DNA from: Peptostreptococcaceae bacterium
Lineage (GTDB): Bacteria > Bacillota > Clostridia > Peptostreptococcales > Anaerovoracaceae
DNA: 53,125 nucleotides
Direction: 5' to 3'
Assembly: GCA_016650175.1 (NCBI GenBank)
Contig: JAENWG010000006.1
Location: forward strand, 1 to 53,125
Within the stretch, counting starts at the first letter, position 1. Each line of letters begins with the position of its first letter. The translations under genes were made by a program, and so were the position numbers. Positions 1 to 8,656 of the stretch are shown here, piece by piece. Below the pieces are notes generated by a model. It did no database searches. It was not told where the DNA came from and saw only the letters and a list, made by a program, of their open reading frames with translations.

Positions 1-68
1 TAAGGAAATGAAAAAAATTTATAGGAAAACTAAAAAGTGAAAAAGTACGCAAAATTTCACAACATAAG

Positions 69-109
69 AAAGCTTTAAACCCTCTATTTATAAGGGTTTC
101 AAGCTTTTG
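69..109 (+). terminator. Strong hairpin terminator upstream of the first regulator gene
   Basis: Two nested inverted-repeat blocks (AAAGCTT then AAACCCT, with AGGGTTT then AAGCTTT on the other side) enclose a short A/T loop and are followed by TTTT. It probably ends a gene lying left of the window. The first 60 bases hold no open frame that can be supported. Seen in sequence; the role is inferred. Confidence 0.7.
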
Positions 110-305
110 CCGTCTCACAAGTGTCAAAGATGAGATTATACTATATAATCCATCAATTTGCAATAAAAAAATTCATTTTATCATAAATCTATGCCAATTG
201 TCAACTATTATTTCACCATATGTTCACAAAAGTCCCACTTCTTTATATTTTACTTATATTATGATATAATTATATAGTACTTATGTGATGCCTATTCATA
301 AAATA

Positions 306-330
306 TATGTAGTTTCATAGAAACTACATA
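306..330. promoter_or_regulatory. Perfect 25-bp palindrome in the leader of the first two-component operon
   Basis: The arms TATGTAGTTTC and GAAACTACATA (11 bp each) flank a 3-base centre. It lies 68 bases upstream of the response regulator start, between two TATAAT-like hexamers (265-270 and 351-356). It may be an operator, for example for autoregulation, or a transcript hairpin. It has no T-run, so it is not a terminator. The remaining intergenic DNA (110-305) is A/T-rich with nothing else recognisable. Confidence 0.5.
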
Positions 331-397
331 ACTAATAAGTATCCTGCTAGTATAATTATACAAAATAACACTAATTTAAGAAAGTGAAGGTGATTAA

Positions 398-1078
398 ATG
401 TACAACCTTTTAGTAGTAGATGATGAACCTAAAATCAGAGAAGTAATAAAAGAATATGCGGATTTTAGCGGTTATAACGTGACAGAGGCTGCTGATGGTA
501 TGAGTGCAATCGGTCTTTGCAAGTTAAACGATTATGACTTAATTATCATGGATATTATGATGCCTAAGCTAGATGGCTACAGTGCTGTTAAAGAAATTAA
601 AAAGATTAAAGATATTCCGGTTATTATGCTCTCAGCTAGAGGCGAGGAATATGATAAATTATTTGGTTTTGAATTAGGTATTGATGACTATGTAGTTAAA
701 CCTTTCAGCCCAAAAGAGCTAATGGCTCGTGCTAATGCAATATTAATTAGAAAACAAAACGCTTCAAAAAGCCAAAATACAGTTATGACTTTTGATGGCT
801 TAGAAGTGAATTTTGCCGCTAGAACAGTTTCTGTTGATGGAGAAAGAATTGATTTAACTCCGAAGGAATATGAATTATTGTTCTATTTAATTCAAAATAA
901 AAACATAGCTCTTTCTAGAGATAAATTGTTATCTGATATCTGGGGTTATGATTTCTTTGGTGATGACAGAACTATAGATACACATATTAAAAACCTAAGG
1001 AACAATATTGGACCTTACAGAAACTTTATAGTTACACTTAGAGGGGTAGGTTATAAGTTCGAATATGAAGAGAAGTAA
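398..1078 (+). CDS. OmpR/PhoB-family response regulator
   Basis: 226-residue DNA-binding response regulator. The receiver domain (about 1-120) has the acidic pair D8/D9, the phospho-acceptor D52 in an IMDIMMP context, S79 and the conserved K101 before PFSP. The second half is an OmpR-type winged helix (about 130-222), whose end motif LRGVGYKFE is typical of the class. An AAGGTG ribosome site precedes the ATG. Its stop overlaps the next gene, a sensor kinase, by 14 bases, so the two are a translationally coupled pair. The signal sensed and the target genes cannot be read from the sequence. Confidence 0.93.
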   Translation: MYNLLVVDDEPKIREVIKEYADFSGYNVTEAADGMSAIGLCKLNDYDLIIMDIMMPKLDGYSAVKEIKKIKDIPVIMLSARGEEYDKLFGFELGIDDYVVKPFSPKELMARANAILIRKQNASKSQNTVMTFDGLEVNFAARTVSVDGERIDLTPKEYELLFYLIQNKNIALSRDKLLSDIWGYDFFGDDRTIDTHIKNLRNNIGPYRNFIVTLRGVGYKFEYEEK

Positions 1079-2510
1079 ATTTGATTTTTACAGTATACGT
1101 TTTAAATCTTGGCTTTACTTTATTATATTTACCGTATTAATCGTTGCATTAATATGGTTTCTTCAGATGTTCTTTATTGATCATTATTATGAAGAAATGA
1201 AAGTTAACGAAACACAGTCAACGGCGCAGACGTTAAAAACCAAATATTATACAAGCCCAGACACATTTGAATCAGAAGCTATGTCTATAGCAATTAAAAA
1301 CGATATTTTTATTCGCCTTGATACGGATGAAACGTCTTTTGTATATTCTCCAAATAACGGCGGACCTTCTTCCTACTATTCTTACTATACTCAATTATAT
1401 CGAGCTAAAGAAAAATTACTTGCCTCTGAGCTTAAGTCCATTTCTATTATCGCCGAAGATCCCAACACGGGAGCAAGGCTATTGGTTTATGCATCATATA
1501 TGACTTCAAGCTCTGATGACGATATATTGTTTGTAATTGCTCCGCTTTATCCTGTAGCATCTACAATATCAATATTAAGAGTTCAACTCTTCTATATTAC
1601 GATAATTTCGGCTATACTCGCATTGGTTTTAGCACTATACTTATCTCAGAAAATTTCCATACCTATTAATAACATTACAAATTCTGCTGTAGATTTGAGC
1701 AAAGGTGAATATAATGTTAAATTTGAAGGTGGTCATTTTACTGAGCTTGATGCACTTGCTAAGGCGCTTAATAAAGCTTCCTACGAAATGCAAAAAACCG
1801 ACTTCTATCAAAAGGATATGATTGCTAATGTTTCACACGACTTAAAGACACCGCTTACTATGATTAGGTCTTATGCTGAGCTTATACAAGATATATCTGG
1901 AGACAATCCTGTAAAAAGAAACGAGCATTTACAGGTCATCATAGATGAAACTAATCATTTGAATGCAATAGTATCTGATATGCTTACTATGTCTAGAATG
2001 CAAGCAAATGCAGTAATCATAAATAAAGTTAACTTTGACCTAGTAGAAGCAGCTAACACAGTTTTAGCCACTTATCACATATTGGCTGAACAAGACGGCT
2101 ATACTATAGAATTCAACAAGCCTAAGTCAGTTTACGTAAACGGCGATATTAATAAAATCAAACAAGTAATGAGTAACCTCATTACTAATGCTATTAAATA
2201 CTCTGGCGAAGATAAAGTGATAATAGTAAATATTAAAAGAATCGGAAGGCGAGTTAGATTTGATGTAATTGATCATGGCGCCGGAATACCAGAAGATGAA
2301 TTAACTCATGTTTGGGAACGTTACTATAAAACAAGCGCTAACCACGCTAGAGCCACAGAAGGAACAGGTCTTGGTCTATCCATAGTTAAAAGTATATTGA
2401 CAATTCACAATGCTAACTATGGTGTTGAAAGTAAAGAAGGTACGGGAAGCGATTTCTGGTTTGAACTAGAAACTGTAAAAGCTCCTTCAGCTCGAACATT
2501 CTCATTATAA
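1065..2510 (+). CDS. Membrane sensor histidine kinase
   Basis: 481-residue partner of the preceding regulator. Transmembrane helices at about 16-38 and 174-193 enclose an extracytoplasmic sensor region of some 135 residues. A HAMP linker follows (about 194-245), then a HisKA domain with phospho-accepting H258 in SHDLKTPLT, and an HATPase_c domain with an N box (NLITNAIKYSG), G1 (DHGAGIPEDEL) and G2 (GTGLGLSI). All catalytic boxes are intact. The ATG lies inside the end of the regulator gene, and a terminator hairpin directly follows the stop. The ligand is unknown; general architecture resembles PhoR/VicK-type kinases. Confidence 0.93.
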   Translation: MKRSKFDFYSIRFKSWLYFIIFTVLIVALIWFLQMFFIDHYYEEMKVNETQSTAQTLKTKYYTSPDTFESEAMSIAIKNDIFIRLDTDETSFVYSPNNGGPSSYYSYYTQLYRAKEKLLASELKSISIIAEDPNTGARLLVYASYMTSSSDDDILFVIAPLYPVASTISILRVQLFYITIISAILALVLALYLSQKISIPINNITNSAVDLSKGEYNVKFEGGHFTELDALAKALNKASYEMQKTDFYQKDMIANVSHDLKTPLTMIRSYAELIQDISGDNPVKRNEHLQVIIDETNHLNAIVSDMLTMSRMQANAVIINKVNFDLVEAANTVLATYHILAEQDGYTIEFNKPKSVYVNGDINKIKQVMSNLITNAIKYSGEDKVIIVNIKRIGRRVRFDVIDHGAGIPEDELTHVWERYYKTSANHARATEGTGLGLSIVKSILTIHNANYGVESKEGTGSDFWFELETVKAPSARTFSL

Positions 2511-2514
2511 ATGA

Positions 2515-2540
2515 ATGCCTGCTTTTGCAGGCATTTTTGT
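2515..2540 (+). terminator. Rho-independent terminator of the first two-component operon
   Basis: ATGCCTGC, loop TTTT, GCAGGCAT, then TTTTTG directly after the kinase stop codon. It separates the first two-component pair from the downstream exported-protein operon. Confidence 0.88.
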
Positions 2541-2597
2541 CATATTGTTGCCATAATTCACAGCTATACTTCCATTATAGATACAAGGAGGTATATT

Positions 2598-2999
2598 ATG
2601 AATAAGAAAATTTTAACATTACTAATCGCTGGGGGACTACTTATGGGAACATCAGGTATTGGAATGGCTTATGCAGCATCTGACTCAGCAAACGAAATCA
2701 CTACACAAAACAAATTTCAACAAGGCGATTATCAATATGAAGATTGTGACGATGAAATGAATCAACGTCAAACTAAAAACAGCTGCACGGAAAGAAATCA
2801 ATTTCAAAACAAGAGTGAAACTACTGAAAAAAGGCAACAACATGGAAAAGATGCAATTTCAAAATATGCAGAATTATCTGGTATGACAGACGAAGAAATA
2901 TTAGAATATATGAAGGATAACGAATGCAGTTTAACTGAATTAGCTACTGAAAAGGGAAATCTAGAAGATTTTACGGAGACATTTCAAGAGGAAGAATAA
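2598..2999 (+). CDS. Small exported protein (possibly DUF2680-like)
   Basis: 133 residues. The start at 2598 follows a perfect AAGGAGG site; an open reading extension back to 2511 would run through the terminator and is rejected. Residues 1-31 form a signal peptide (MNKK, hydrophobic core, AYA-AS cleavage site). The mature part is Gln/Asn/Glu-rich and highly charged. Its last 45 residues (ELSGMTDEEILEYMK through LATEKGNLEDF) resemble the short helical repeat of DUF2680-type secreted proteins; this is from memory and tentative. It ends one base before the next regulator's ATG, so it is probably a sensed or regulated envelope component of that system. Confidence 0.75.
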   Translation: MNKKILTLLIAGGLLMGTSGIGMAYAASDSANEITTQNKFQQGDYQYEDCDDEMNQRQTKNSCTERNQFQNKSETTEKRQQHGKDAISKYAELSGMTDEEILEYMKDNECSLTELATEKGNLEDFTETFQEEE

Positions 3000-3674
3000 A
3001 TGCACAAAATATTAATAGTTGAAGACGAACCTGCAATTAGCAGAATAGTCGAAAAATATCTTATACAATCAAATTATGAATGTACAATTGCGAGCGATGG
3101 TTTCATCGCTCTTGAGTTGTTTTCAAAGAACTCTTATGATTTAATACTCTTGGATGTTATGATGCCTGGCATAGATGGATTTAAAGTTTTAGAAACCATA
3201 AGGGAAACCTCAGATTTACCTGTTATAATGCTAACAGCAAGAGAACTCGAAGAAGATCGTCTAAGCGGCTTTACTAAAGGCGCAGATGATTATGTTATTA
3301 AACCTTTCAGTCCTTTAGAACTTGTAAAACGTGTCGATGTTTTCATTAAAAGAATCTACGGATCAAACGAAATCTCAATTAGAAACTACGGTCCTTTTGT
3401 TCTCGATGATAAAGAAAAGACTATGAGAAAAAACAATGAAATAATTGACTTAACTTCAGCTGAGTACTTGGTAATATCTGTTTTACTGGAACATAAGAAT
3501 CAAATACTTACGCGTAATCAAATAATCGAAACTGCCTTTAGCCTAGATTACGAAGGCTATGATAGAACTATAGATACATATATTAAAAGAATACGAAGTA
3601 AAATTGAAGATGACCCTAAGAAGCCTAAATACCTACAGACAAAATATGGTGCAGGTTACGTCTTTATAATTTAG
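3000..3674 (+). CDS. OmpR/PhoB-family response regulator (second system)
   Basis: 224 residues. The receiver has E8/D9, D52 in LLDVMMPG, T79 and K101; the C-terminal winged helix ends in TKYGAGYVF. The ATG abuts the stop of the exported-protein gene. The kinase follows after 7 bases. It is related to the regulator at 398 in domain plan, but the protein sequences are clearly different, so this is a neighbouring second system and not a recent duplicate. Confidence 0.93.
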   Translation: MHKILIVEDEPAISRIVEKYLIQSNYECTIASDGFIALELFSKNSYDLILLDVMMPGIDGFKVLETIRETSDLPVIMLTARELEEDRLSGFTKGADDYVIKPFSPLELVKRVDVFIKRIYGSNEISIRNYGPFVLDDKEKTMRKNNEIIDLTSAEYLVISVLLEHKNQILTRNQIIETAFSLDYEGYDRTIDTYIKRIRSKIEDDPKKPKYLQTKYGAGYVFII

Positions 3675-3681
3675 GAGAATT

Positions 3682-4809
3682 ATGAATAATCGAAAAAAAA
3701 CAATATCGATAAGAACCCTGTTTACTATGGGTATAGCTACAGTGTCTCTGATGGCTATAATTTTAAATTCTACAATACTATTTAATCTTATGAAACAATT
3801 CATCAAGAACTTTTCCAACAGCGATCATCAAATGCACATGGGGAGAATGTCTAACAGCTTTATTTTTGACGAAATTTTTGATGATGGTCAAACTTTAGGT
3901 GAAATAATAAATTCTGAAATTATAAAGAACATGTTCATATCATTTTTGTTCGCAATCATCTTAGCCTTAATCGTCGGAGCAATTGTGAGTAGATTTATGA
4001 GTAAATCTCTTAAAGAAACTTCAGATATGGCAAAGGCTCTTCAGGCTGGCGAAGACACTGTAATGCCAAAAACTTCAATTAAAGAAATTCAGGCCGTCAA
4101 CTATACTCTTAAAGACTTCGATAACAAGCTAAAGCTAAAAGCTACTGCTAGGAAATCTCTGGTAGATCAACTTGCCCACGAAGCAAGAACGCCTTTAACT
4201 ATACTTAATTCTCAAATTGAAGCGCTGCAAGACGGTATAATCGAACCTGATGACATTGAATATGAAATATGCAAGGATCAAATCAAAAATCTAGTTAAAT
4301 TAATAAGCAACATGGGTTCACTTATAGAAACTACTAACGAACATCAAAAGCTTGAGTTAACACGGTTTAGTCTTAACGAATTAATCAATCAGATTGTAGC
4401 AGGGCTAAAAGCTCAATATATTAAGAAAAATGTGCACTTAATCCTAAATGAATGCGAAAACGATATAAGCTTATCAACTGATAAAGCTCTGCTAAGCCAA
4501 AGCATTCTGAATGTACTTATGAACGCATATAAGTTTACTAACTCAGGAGATAGTGTAACTATTAAATATGGTATAGAAAATAATATGGCATATATAACCA
4601 TTATGGATACAGGCATTGGCATACCAAGTGATGATTTAGATGACATCTTTAAGCCATATTATCGAAGTAGTGCAGTTTCCGAAATTAAAGGCACTGGCCT
4701 TGGATTGTATATAGTAAACAATAATATAGATCAACTTGGTGGAAGCATTGACATAAATTCTGTCATAGACACCGGAACAAATGTAACAATCAAAATCCCA
4801 ATGTCATAA
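3682..4809 (+). CDS. Membrane sensor histidine kinase (second system)
   Basis: 375 residues. Two transmembrane helices (about 13-36 and 83-105) leave an extracytoplasmic loop of only some 45 residues containing His and Met (HQMHMGRM), which could suit metal or membrane-stress sensing; that is speculation. HAMP-like linker, HisKA with H166 in AHEARTPLT, then HATPase_c with NVLMNAYKFT, DTGIGIPSDDL and GTGLGLYIV. The short sensor loop distinguishes it from the kinase at 1065. It is co-directional with the regulator upstream and the SHOCT protein downstream. Confidence 0.92.
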   Translation: MNNRKKTISIRTLFTMGIATVSLMAIILNSTILFNLMKQFIKNFSNSDHQMHMGRMSNSFIFDEIFDDGQTLGEIINSEIIKNMFISFLFAIILALIVGAIVSRFMSKSLKETSDMAKALQAGEDTVMPKTSIKEIQAVNYTLKDFDNKLKLKATARKSLVDQLAHEARTPLTILNSQIEALQDGIIEPDDIEYEICKDQIKNLVKLISNMGSLIETTNEHQKLELTRFSLNELINQIVAGLKAQYIKKNVHLILNECENDISLSTDKALLSQSILNVLMNAYKFTNSGDSVTIKYGIENNMAYITIMDTGIGIPSDDLDDIFKPYYRSSAVSEIKGTGLGLYIVNNNIDQLGGSIDINSVIDTGTNVTIKIPMS

Positions 4810-4867
4810 TTTAGCCATATTCTATTGTTACTATGTTATTAGAGATAGAATATAGGAGGTAATAGAT

Positions 4868-5167
4868 ATGATGAGAGGCACAATATTAATGGGACACATG
4901 GGTCCTGAAATAATTGTTTTTAGACTATTAGGATTTGTTGGTATAGCACTACTAGTAATAGCAGTAATTCTACTGGTTAAGTACAGAAAGAAAACTACTA
5001 AAGCAGTGGTTAACGAAGCTGGAGCAATCTCAGCAATCGAAACGGTTAAAATGCTATATGCACAAGGAACCATCGACGAAGCTGAATACAGTAAGAGATT
5101 AGCTGTTCTAAATGGTAACGTATACATTGACACTAACAAAGAAGAAGCTACAGCCCATGCCAAGTAG
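4868..5167 (+). CDS. Small SHOCT-domain membrane protein
   Basis: 99 residues with a TAGGAGG ribosome site. One transmembrane helix (about 14-39) is followed by basic KYRKK, giving a cytoplasmic C-terminal tail. Residues about 55-82 (ETVKMLYAQGTIDEAEYSKRL) match the short amphipathic SHOCT motif, which often sits at the C-terminus of small membrane proteins and mediates oligomerisation or tethering. It lies 58 bases after the kinase and before the terminator, so it probably belongs to the second two-component operon. Confidence 0.82.
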   Translation: MMRGTILMGHMGPEIIVFRLLGFVGIALLVIAVILLVKYRKKTTKAVVNEAGAISAIETVKMLYAQGTIDEAEYSKRLAVLNGNVYIDTNKEEATAHAK

Positions 5168-5190
5168 ACATTCAAACTAGTTAAATTTTC

Positions 5191-5225
5191 AAAGGGAACA
5201 ATGCAATGCATTGTTCCCTTTTTTT
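5191..5225. terminator. Convergent bidirectional terminator
   Basis: AAAGGGAACAATGC and GCATTGTTCCCTTT around a three-base centre, followed by T's on the + strand and by A/T-rich sequence on the - strand. It serves both the SHOCT gene (+) and radA (-), whose stop is at 5224. The 10-base arm GGAACAATGC with its complement recurs in the IS remnant hairpin at 33089-33112. Confidence 0.88.
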
Positions 5226-6588
5226 ACTCTTTAAAATATGCTTTAATCGCTTCATTTAATGTTTTTACGTTTGCAATTTTGACTTTTTTAAACACTTCTT
5301 TAGGATTCCTATTTGGTAAAACCACATTTTCATATCCCAGTCTCTCGGATTCTGATATGATCTTATCAACGTTTCTTATAGTTCTTAAATCTCCTGTAAG
5401 ACCCACTTCCCCAACGGCAAATGTTTTTTCTGCAGCATATTTCCCACTTGCTGAAGAATATATTGCCAAAGCCACCGCTAAATCCGTAGATGTGCTGTCC
5501 GGTTTCATCCCACCTACTACATTGACATATACATCATAATTTAAAAGGGATAATCCAACCTTTTTTTCAAGCACTGCTAAAATCATGCTTACTCTATTGC
5601 TATCTATACCTACGGAGTTTCTTCTGGCAAATCCTACGTTAGCAGGAGTAACCAATGCCTGTATTTCAAAGAAAACCGCTCTACTTCCTTCATAGATTGC
5701 TGAAACTACTGAACCTTCTACATTATTGTCAGTATTCTCCAAAAGACTTCCTGATAAATTTGTGACTTCTGTCATTCCTTCTTCGCACATTTTGAATGCT
5801 CCGATTTCATCGGTGGTGCCATACCTGTTTTTATATGCTCTTAATATCCTTAAATCTTGGTCTCTTTCTCCTGTGAAATTTAAAACGCAATCTACTAGAT
5901 GCTCTAGTATTTTAGGCCCCGCTAAATCGCCTGTTTTGGTAACGTGAGCAACAATAAAGATAGGTATCCTACTTGTCTTTCCTATTCTCATTAAAAGATT
6001 ACCACAAGTCCTTATTTGGCTTACGCTGCCTGGTGCTGAATCTGTTTCGTCAGAGAATACCGTTTGTATTGAATCTATTATTAAAAACTTTGGTTTGACA
6101 TTTTCACAAGCAGCTAATATTCTTTCCATGTTAGTCTCTGAATAAATTAGCAAATCGTCGCTTATTCCGTCACAAACTCTATCAGCCCTGAGCTTAATCT
6201 GTTCTTCTGATTCCTCACCGCTTACATAAAGTGTCTTACCGTATTTCTTTGAAATGAAATTAGCGGCTTGTATAATTATTGTGGATTTACCTATGCCCGG
6301 TTCTCCTGAGATTAATGTAAGCGAACCTATTACCATTCCACCGCCGAGTACTCTATTTAATTCATTAATGCCGGTGTCAATTCTCTGATAACCTTCTGTA
6401 CCTACCTCATTTAATTTAACAGGTTTAGTATCAGTTAAACTTCTCCTTCTCGAATCTTTTTCTTCGAGTGGTTTTACAGTCATTTCTTTCATCGTGTTCC
6501 ATTCACCGCATATACATTGTCCTTGCCACTGCGGGCTTTCATAGCCACATTCGCTACATAAATATACTACTTTATTTTTTTTAGCCAT
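5224..6588 (-). CDS. radA: DNA repair protein RadA (Sms)
   Basis: 454 residues, the normal family length. RadA is a RecA-like, DnaB-like ATPase that drives branch migration in recombination and repair. An N-terminal zinc ribbon has C11, C14, C25 and C27 (the second pair is CxC). The ATPase core has a Walker A GEPGIGKST at 95-103 and the RadA signature KNRYGTTDEIG. The C-terminal third is a Lon-protease-like domain without an obvious active site (KVGLSLLNYDVYVNVVGG region). GGAG lies upstream of the ATG. It is the last gene before the shared terminator. Confidence 0.97.
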   Translation of the reverse strand: MAKKNKVVYLCSECGYESPQWQGQCICGEWNTMKEMTVKPLEEKDSRRRSLTDTKPVKLNEVGTEGYQRIDTGINELNRVLGGGMVIGSLTLISGEPGIGKSTIIIQAANFISKKYGKTLYVSGEESEEQIKLRADRVCDGISDDLLIYSETNMERILAACENVKPKFLIIDSIQTVFSDETDSAPGSVSQIRTCGNLLMRIGKTSRIPIFIVAHVTKTGDLAGPKILEHLVDCVLNFTGERDQDLRILRAYKNRYGTTDEIGAFKMCEEGMTEVTNLSGSLLENTDNNVEGSVVSAIYEGSRAVFFEIQALVTPANVGFARRNSVGIDSNRVSMILAVLEKKVGLSLLNYDVYVNVVGGMKPDSTSTDLAVALAIYSSASGKYAAEKTFAVGEVGLTGDLRTIRNVDKIISESERLGYENVVLPNRNPKEVFKKVKIANVKTLNEAIKAYFKE

Positions 6589-6608
6589 TCTAACTCCTTG
6601 TCTTAAGT

Positions 6609-6638
6609 AAAAAAGAGCCGCTTCTCTCAGGGGCTCTT
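6609..6638 (-). terminator. Terminator after the EF-G paralogue
   Basis: Read on the - strand: AAGAGCC, a loop, GGCTCTT, then TTTTTT. It sits between the stop of the EF-G-like gene (6649) and radA's start (6588), so radA probably has its own start signal or depends on read-through. Confidence 0.82.
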
Positions 6639-6648
6639 GATAGATTAA

Positions 6649-8583
6649 TTATTCGTGTGCAGCATTATACTCAGCGATAATCTTTTCAGCTACATTTCCG
6701 GGAACTTCTTCATATTTAAGGAAGTCCATAGAAAATGCTCCATGCGCCTGTGTCATAGCTCTAAGCACTATAGCATAATCGAACAGTTCAGCTTGAGGAG
6801 CCACTGCCATAAGTTTAGTACCTCTTTCATACGGTTCCATACCTAGGATTTTTCCTCTTCTTTTATTCATATCTCCCATAACAGAACCTGTATAAGTTTC
6901 TGGTACAAAGATTTCTAACGACATAATAGGTTCCAACAAACAAGGTTTAGCTTCGACTATACCTTTTTTAAATGCTATTGATGCAGCAATTTTAAATGCC
7001 ATTTCATTAGAATCTACATCGTGGTAAGAACCATCATACAGCTCCGCTTTTACATTAACTACTTTGCATCCCGCCAACGGACCTTTAATCATACTTTCTA
7101 CAATACCTTTTTCTACAGCCGGTACATAGTTTTTAGGAATAGATCCACCAAATAGTTTTTCGGTAAATTCGAAATCTTCTTCAGAAGGAGAGAACCTAAT
7201 GTGTACATCACCATATTGACCTGCTCCACCTGATTGCTTTTTATGCTTACCCTGTACATCTGAGTTGCCTTTAATTGTTTCTCTATATGCTATCTTTTGT
7301 GGAACTACAGTTACTTCAACACCATACATTTCCTTAAGTTTAGATCTTATTACATTTATTTGTATATCTCCTTGTCCACCAATCAACGACTGATGTGTTT
7401 CGGAATTTCTTTGTAGTACAAATGTAGGATCACCTTCCATAAGTTTATGTAATCCTTGAGCCATTTTTTCTTCTTCATTACTATCCGCAGTTTCTATAGC
7501 GATGAAATAGTTAGGTGCTGGAAAATTTATAGTTGGGAAGGTAATTTGATGTGCTTTTTCACATAGCGTATCACCTGTTTTGGTATATTGTAATTTTGCT
7601 AAAGCAACTATATCTCCTGCATGTACTTCTTTCGCTTCAAACTGATTCTTACCCCTTACAAAGAACATAGAACCCAACTTTTCTGCCTTTAGTTTACGCG
7701 GATTATATAATTCAATACCAGGTTTAAGTCTTCCTGTTATAACCTTAGCATAAGAAATTTTCCCAAGGAACGGGTCAGCTATAGTTTTAAACACAAACAG
7801 ATTTGTTGGTCCTTCGTCAGAACATCCCATTTCTATTTCATTTCCGTCACTATCTATTGCTTTATATGTACCATGTTCAGTCGCTGCGGGTTCGTATTTA
7901 GCTATTGCATCCAAAACCTCAGTTATTCCTTCGCCAGTTATTGCCGAACACGTAAGAACAGGTACTATTTCTCCATGAGTTATACCATTTTTAAGTCCTT
8001 TATTAAATTCCTCTTCAGTGAATTCTCCTACATCGAAGAATTTTTCTAACAGTTCTTCATCAGTTTCAGCTATCGCTTCATTTACTGCTTCCTTATCATC
8101 TAAATTAACTACAGCTATTCCAAAGCGTTCTCTAAGCGCTTCAGTTAGTGCAGCTATGTTTATATTATCTTTATCTGTTTTACTAATTACAAAAAACTTA
8201 GGCATTAAATACTGTTCACATGCCTGCCACGCCTTCTCGGTACCGACTTGAATACCCGAAGATGCGTCTACCATCATAATAGCAGATCCTGCTGCTCTCA
8301 TTGCAGAATTAACTTCTCCGCCAAAATCGAAAAAACCCGGAGTATCTAAAAAATTCAATTTCAAACCGTCATATTCAACTGGTACCAATGTAGTGTTAAT
8401 TGAATATCCTTTTTCAATTTCCATCTTGTCATAGTCAGAAGTTGTATTTCCATCTTCAACTCTGCCTAATCTAGTGATTACTTCAGTCGCTAGTAGTGCT
8501 GCTTCTAAAAAAGTAGTCTTACCGCAACTGCCGTGTCCCAATATTGCAACGTTCCTAATTTTGTCACTTGTATAGCTTTTCAT
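6649..8583 (-). CDS. Elongation factor G-like translational GTPase (EF-G paralogue)
   Basis: 644 residues, about 45 shorter than canonical EF-G. G1 is GHGSCGKTT (16-24) and G3 is DTPGF (80-84). The nucleotide-specificity box G4 reads SKTD (134-137) where canonical EF-G has NKxD. Domains II to V follow, with the EF-G domain IV segment GGAGQYGDVHI and a conserved C-terminus. The neighbourhood has no ribosomal protein genes, and together with the divergent G4 box this argues for an accessory EF-G2-type factor and not the housekeeping fusA. A good ribosome site (AGGAGGAC) precedes the ATG. Precise role unknown. Confidence 0.87.
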   Translation of the reverse strand: MKSYTSDKIRNVAILGHGSCGKTTFLEAALLATEVITRLGRVEDGNTTSDYDKMEIEKGYSINTTLVPVEYDGLKLNFLDTPGFFDFGGEVNSAMRAAGSAIMMVDASSGIQVGTEKAWQACEQYLMPKFFVISKTDKDNINIAALTEALRERFGIAVVNLDDKEAVNEAIAETDEELLEKFFDVGEFTEEEFNKGLKNGITHGEIVPVLTCSAITGEGITEVLDAIAKYEPAATEHGTYKAIDSDGNEIEMGCSDEGPTNLFVFKTIADPFLGKISYAKVITGRLKPGIELYNPRKLKAEKLGSMFFVRGKNQFEAKEVHAGDIVALAKLQYTKTGDTLCEKAHQITFPTINFPAPNYFIAIETADSNEEEKMAQGLHKLMEGDPTFVLQRNSETHQSLIGGQGDIQINVIRSKLKEMYGVEVTVVPQKIAYRETIKGNSDVQGKHKKQSGGAGQYGDVHIRFSPSEEDFEFTEKLFGGSIPKNYVPAVEKGIVESMIKGPLAGCKVVNVKAELYDGSYHDVDSNEMAFKIAASIAFKKGIVEAKPCLLEPIMSLEIFVPETYTGSVMGDMNKRRGKILGMEPYERGTKLMAVAPQAELFDYAIVLRAMTQAHGAFSMDFLKYEEVPGNVAEKIIAEYNAAHE

Positions 8584-8619
8584 TTATAGTCCTCCTGTAA
8601 TTTTTATCGTCTTGCAAAT

Positions 8620-8649
8620 AGTATATCACACCAGAATTTGATAATACAA
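8620..8649 (-). promoter_or_regulatory. Probable promoter of the EF-G paralogue
   Basis: On the - strand, TTGTAT (8644-8649), an 18-base spacer and TATACT (8620-8625), about 37 bases upstream of the start codon. Seen in sequence; activity inferred. Confidence 0.55.
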
Positions 8650-8656
8650 TGTTTTT

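Noticed and set aside
2511-2597. Extended N-terminus for the exported protein starting at 2511
   Set aside because: The extension would be translated from a terminator hairpin; the start at 2598 has a perfect ribosome site and gives a normal signal peptide.
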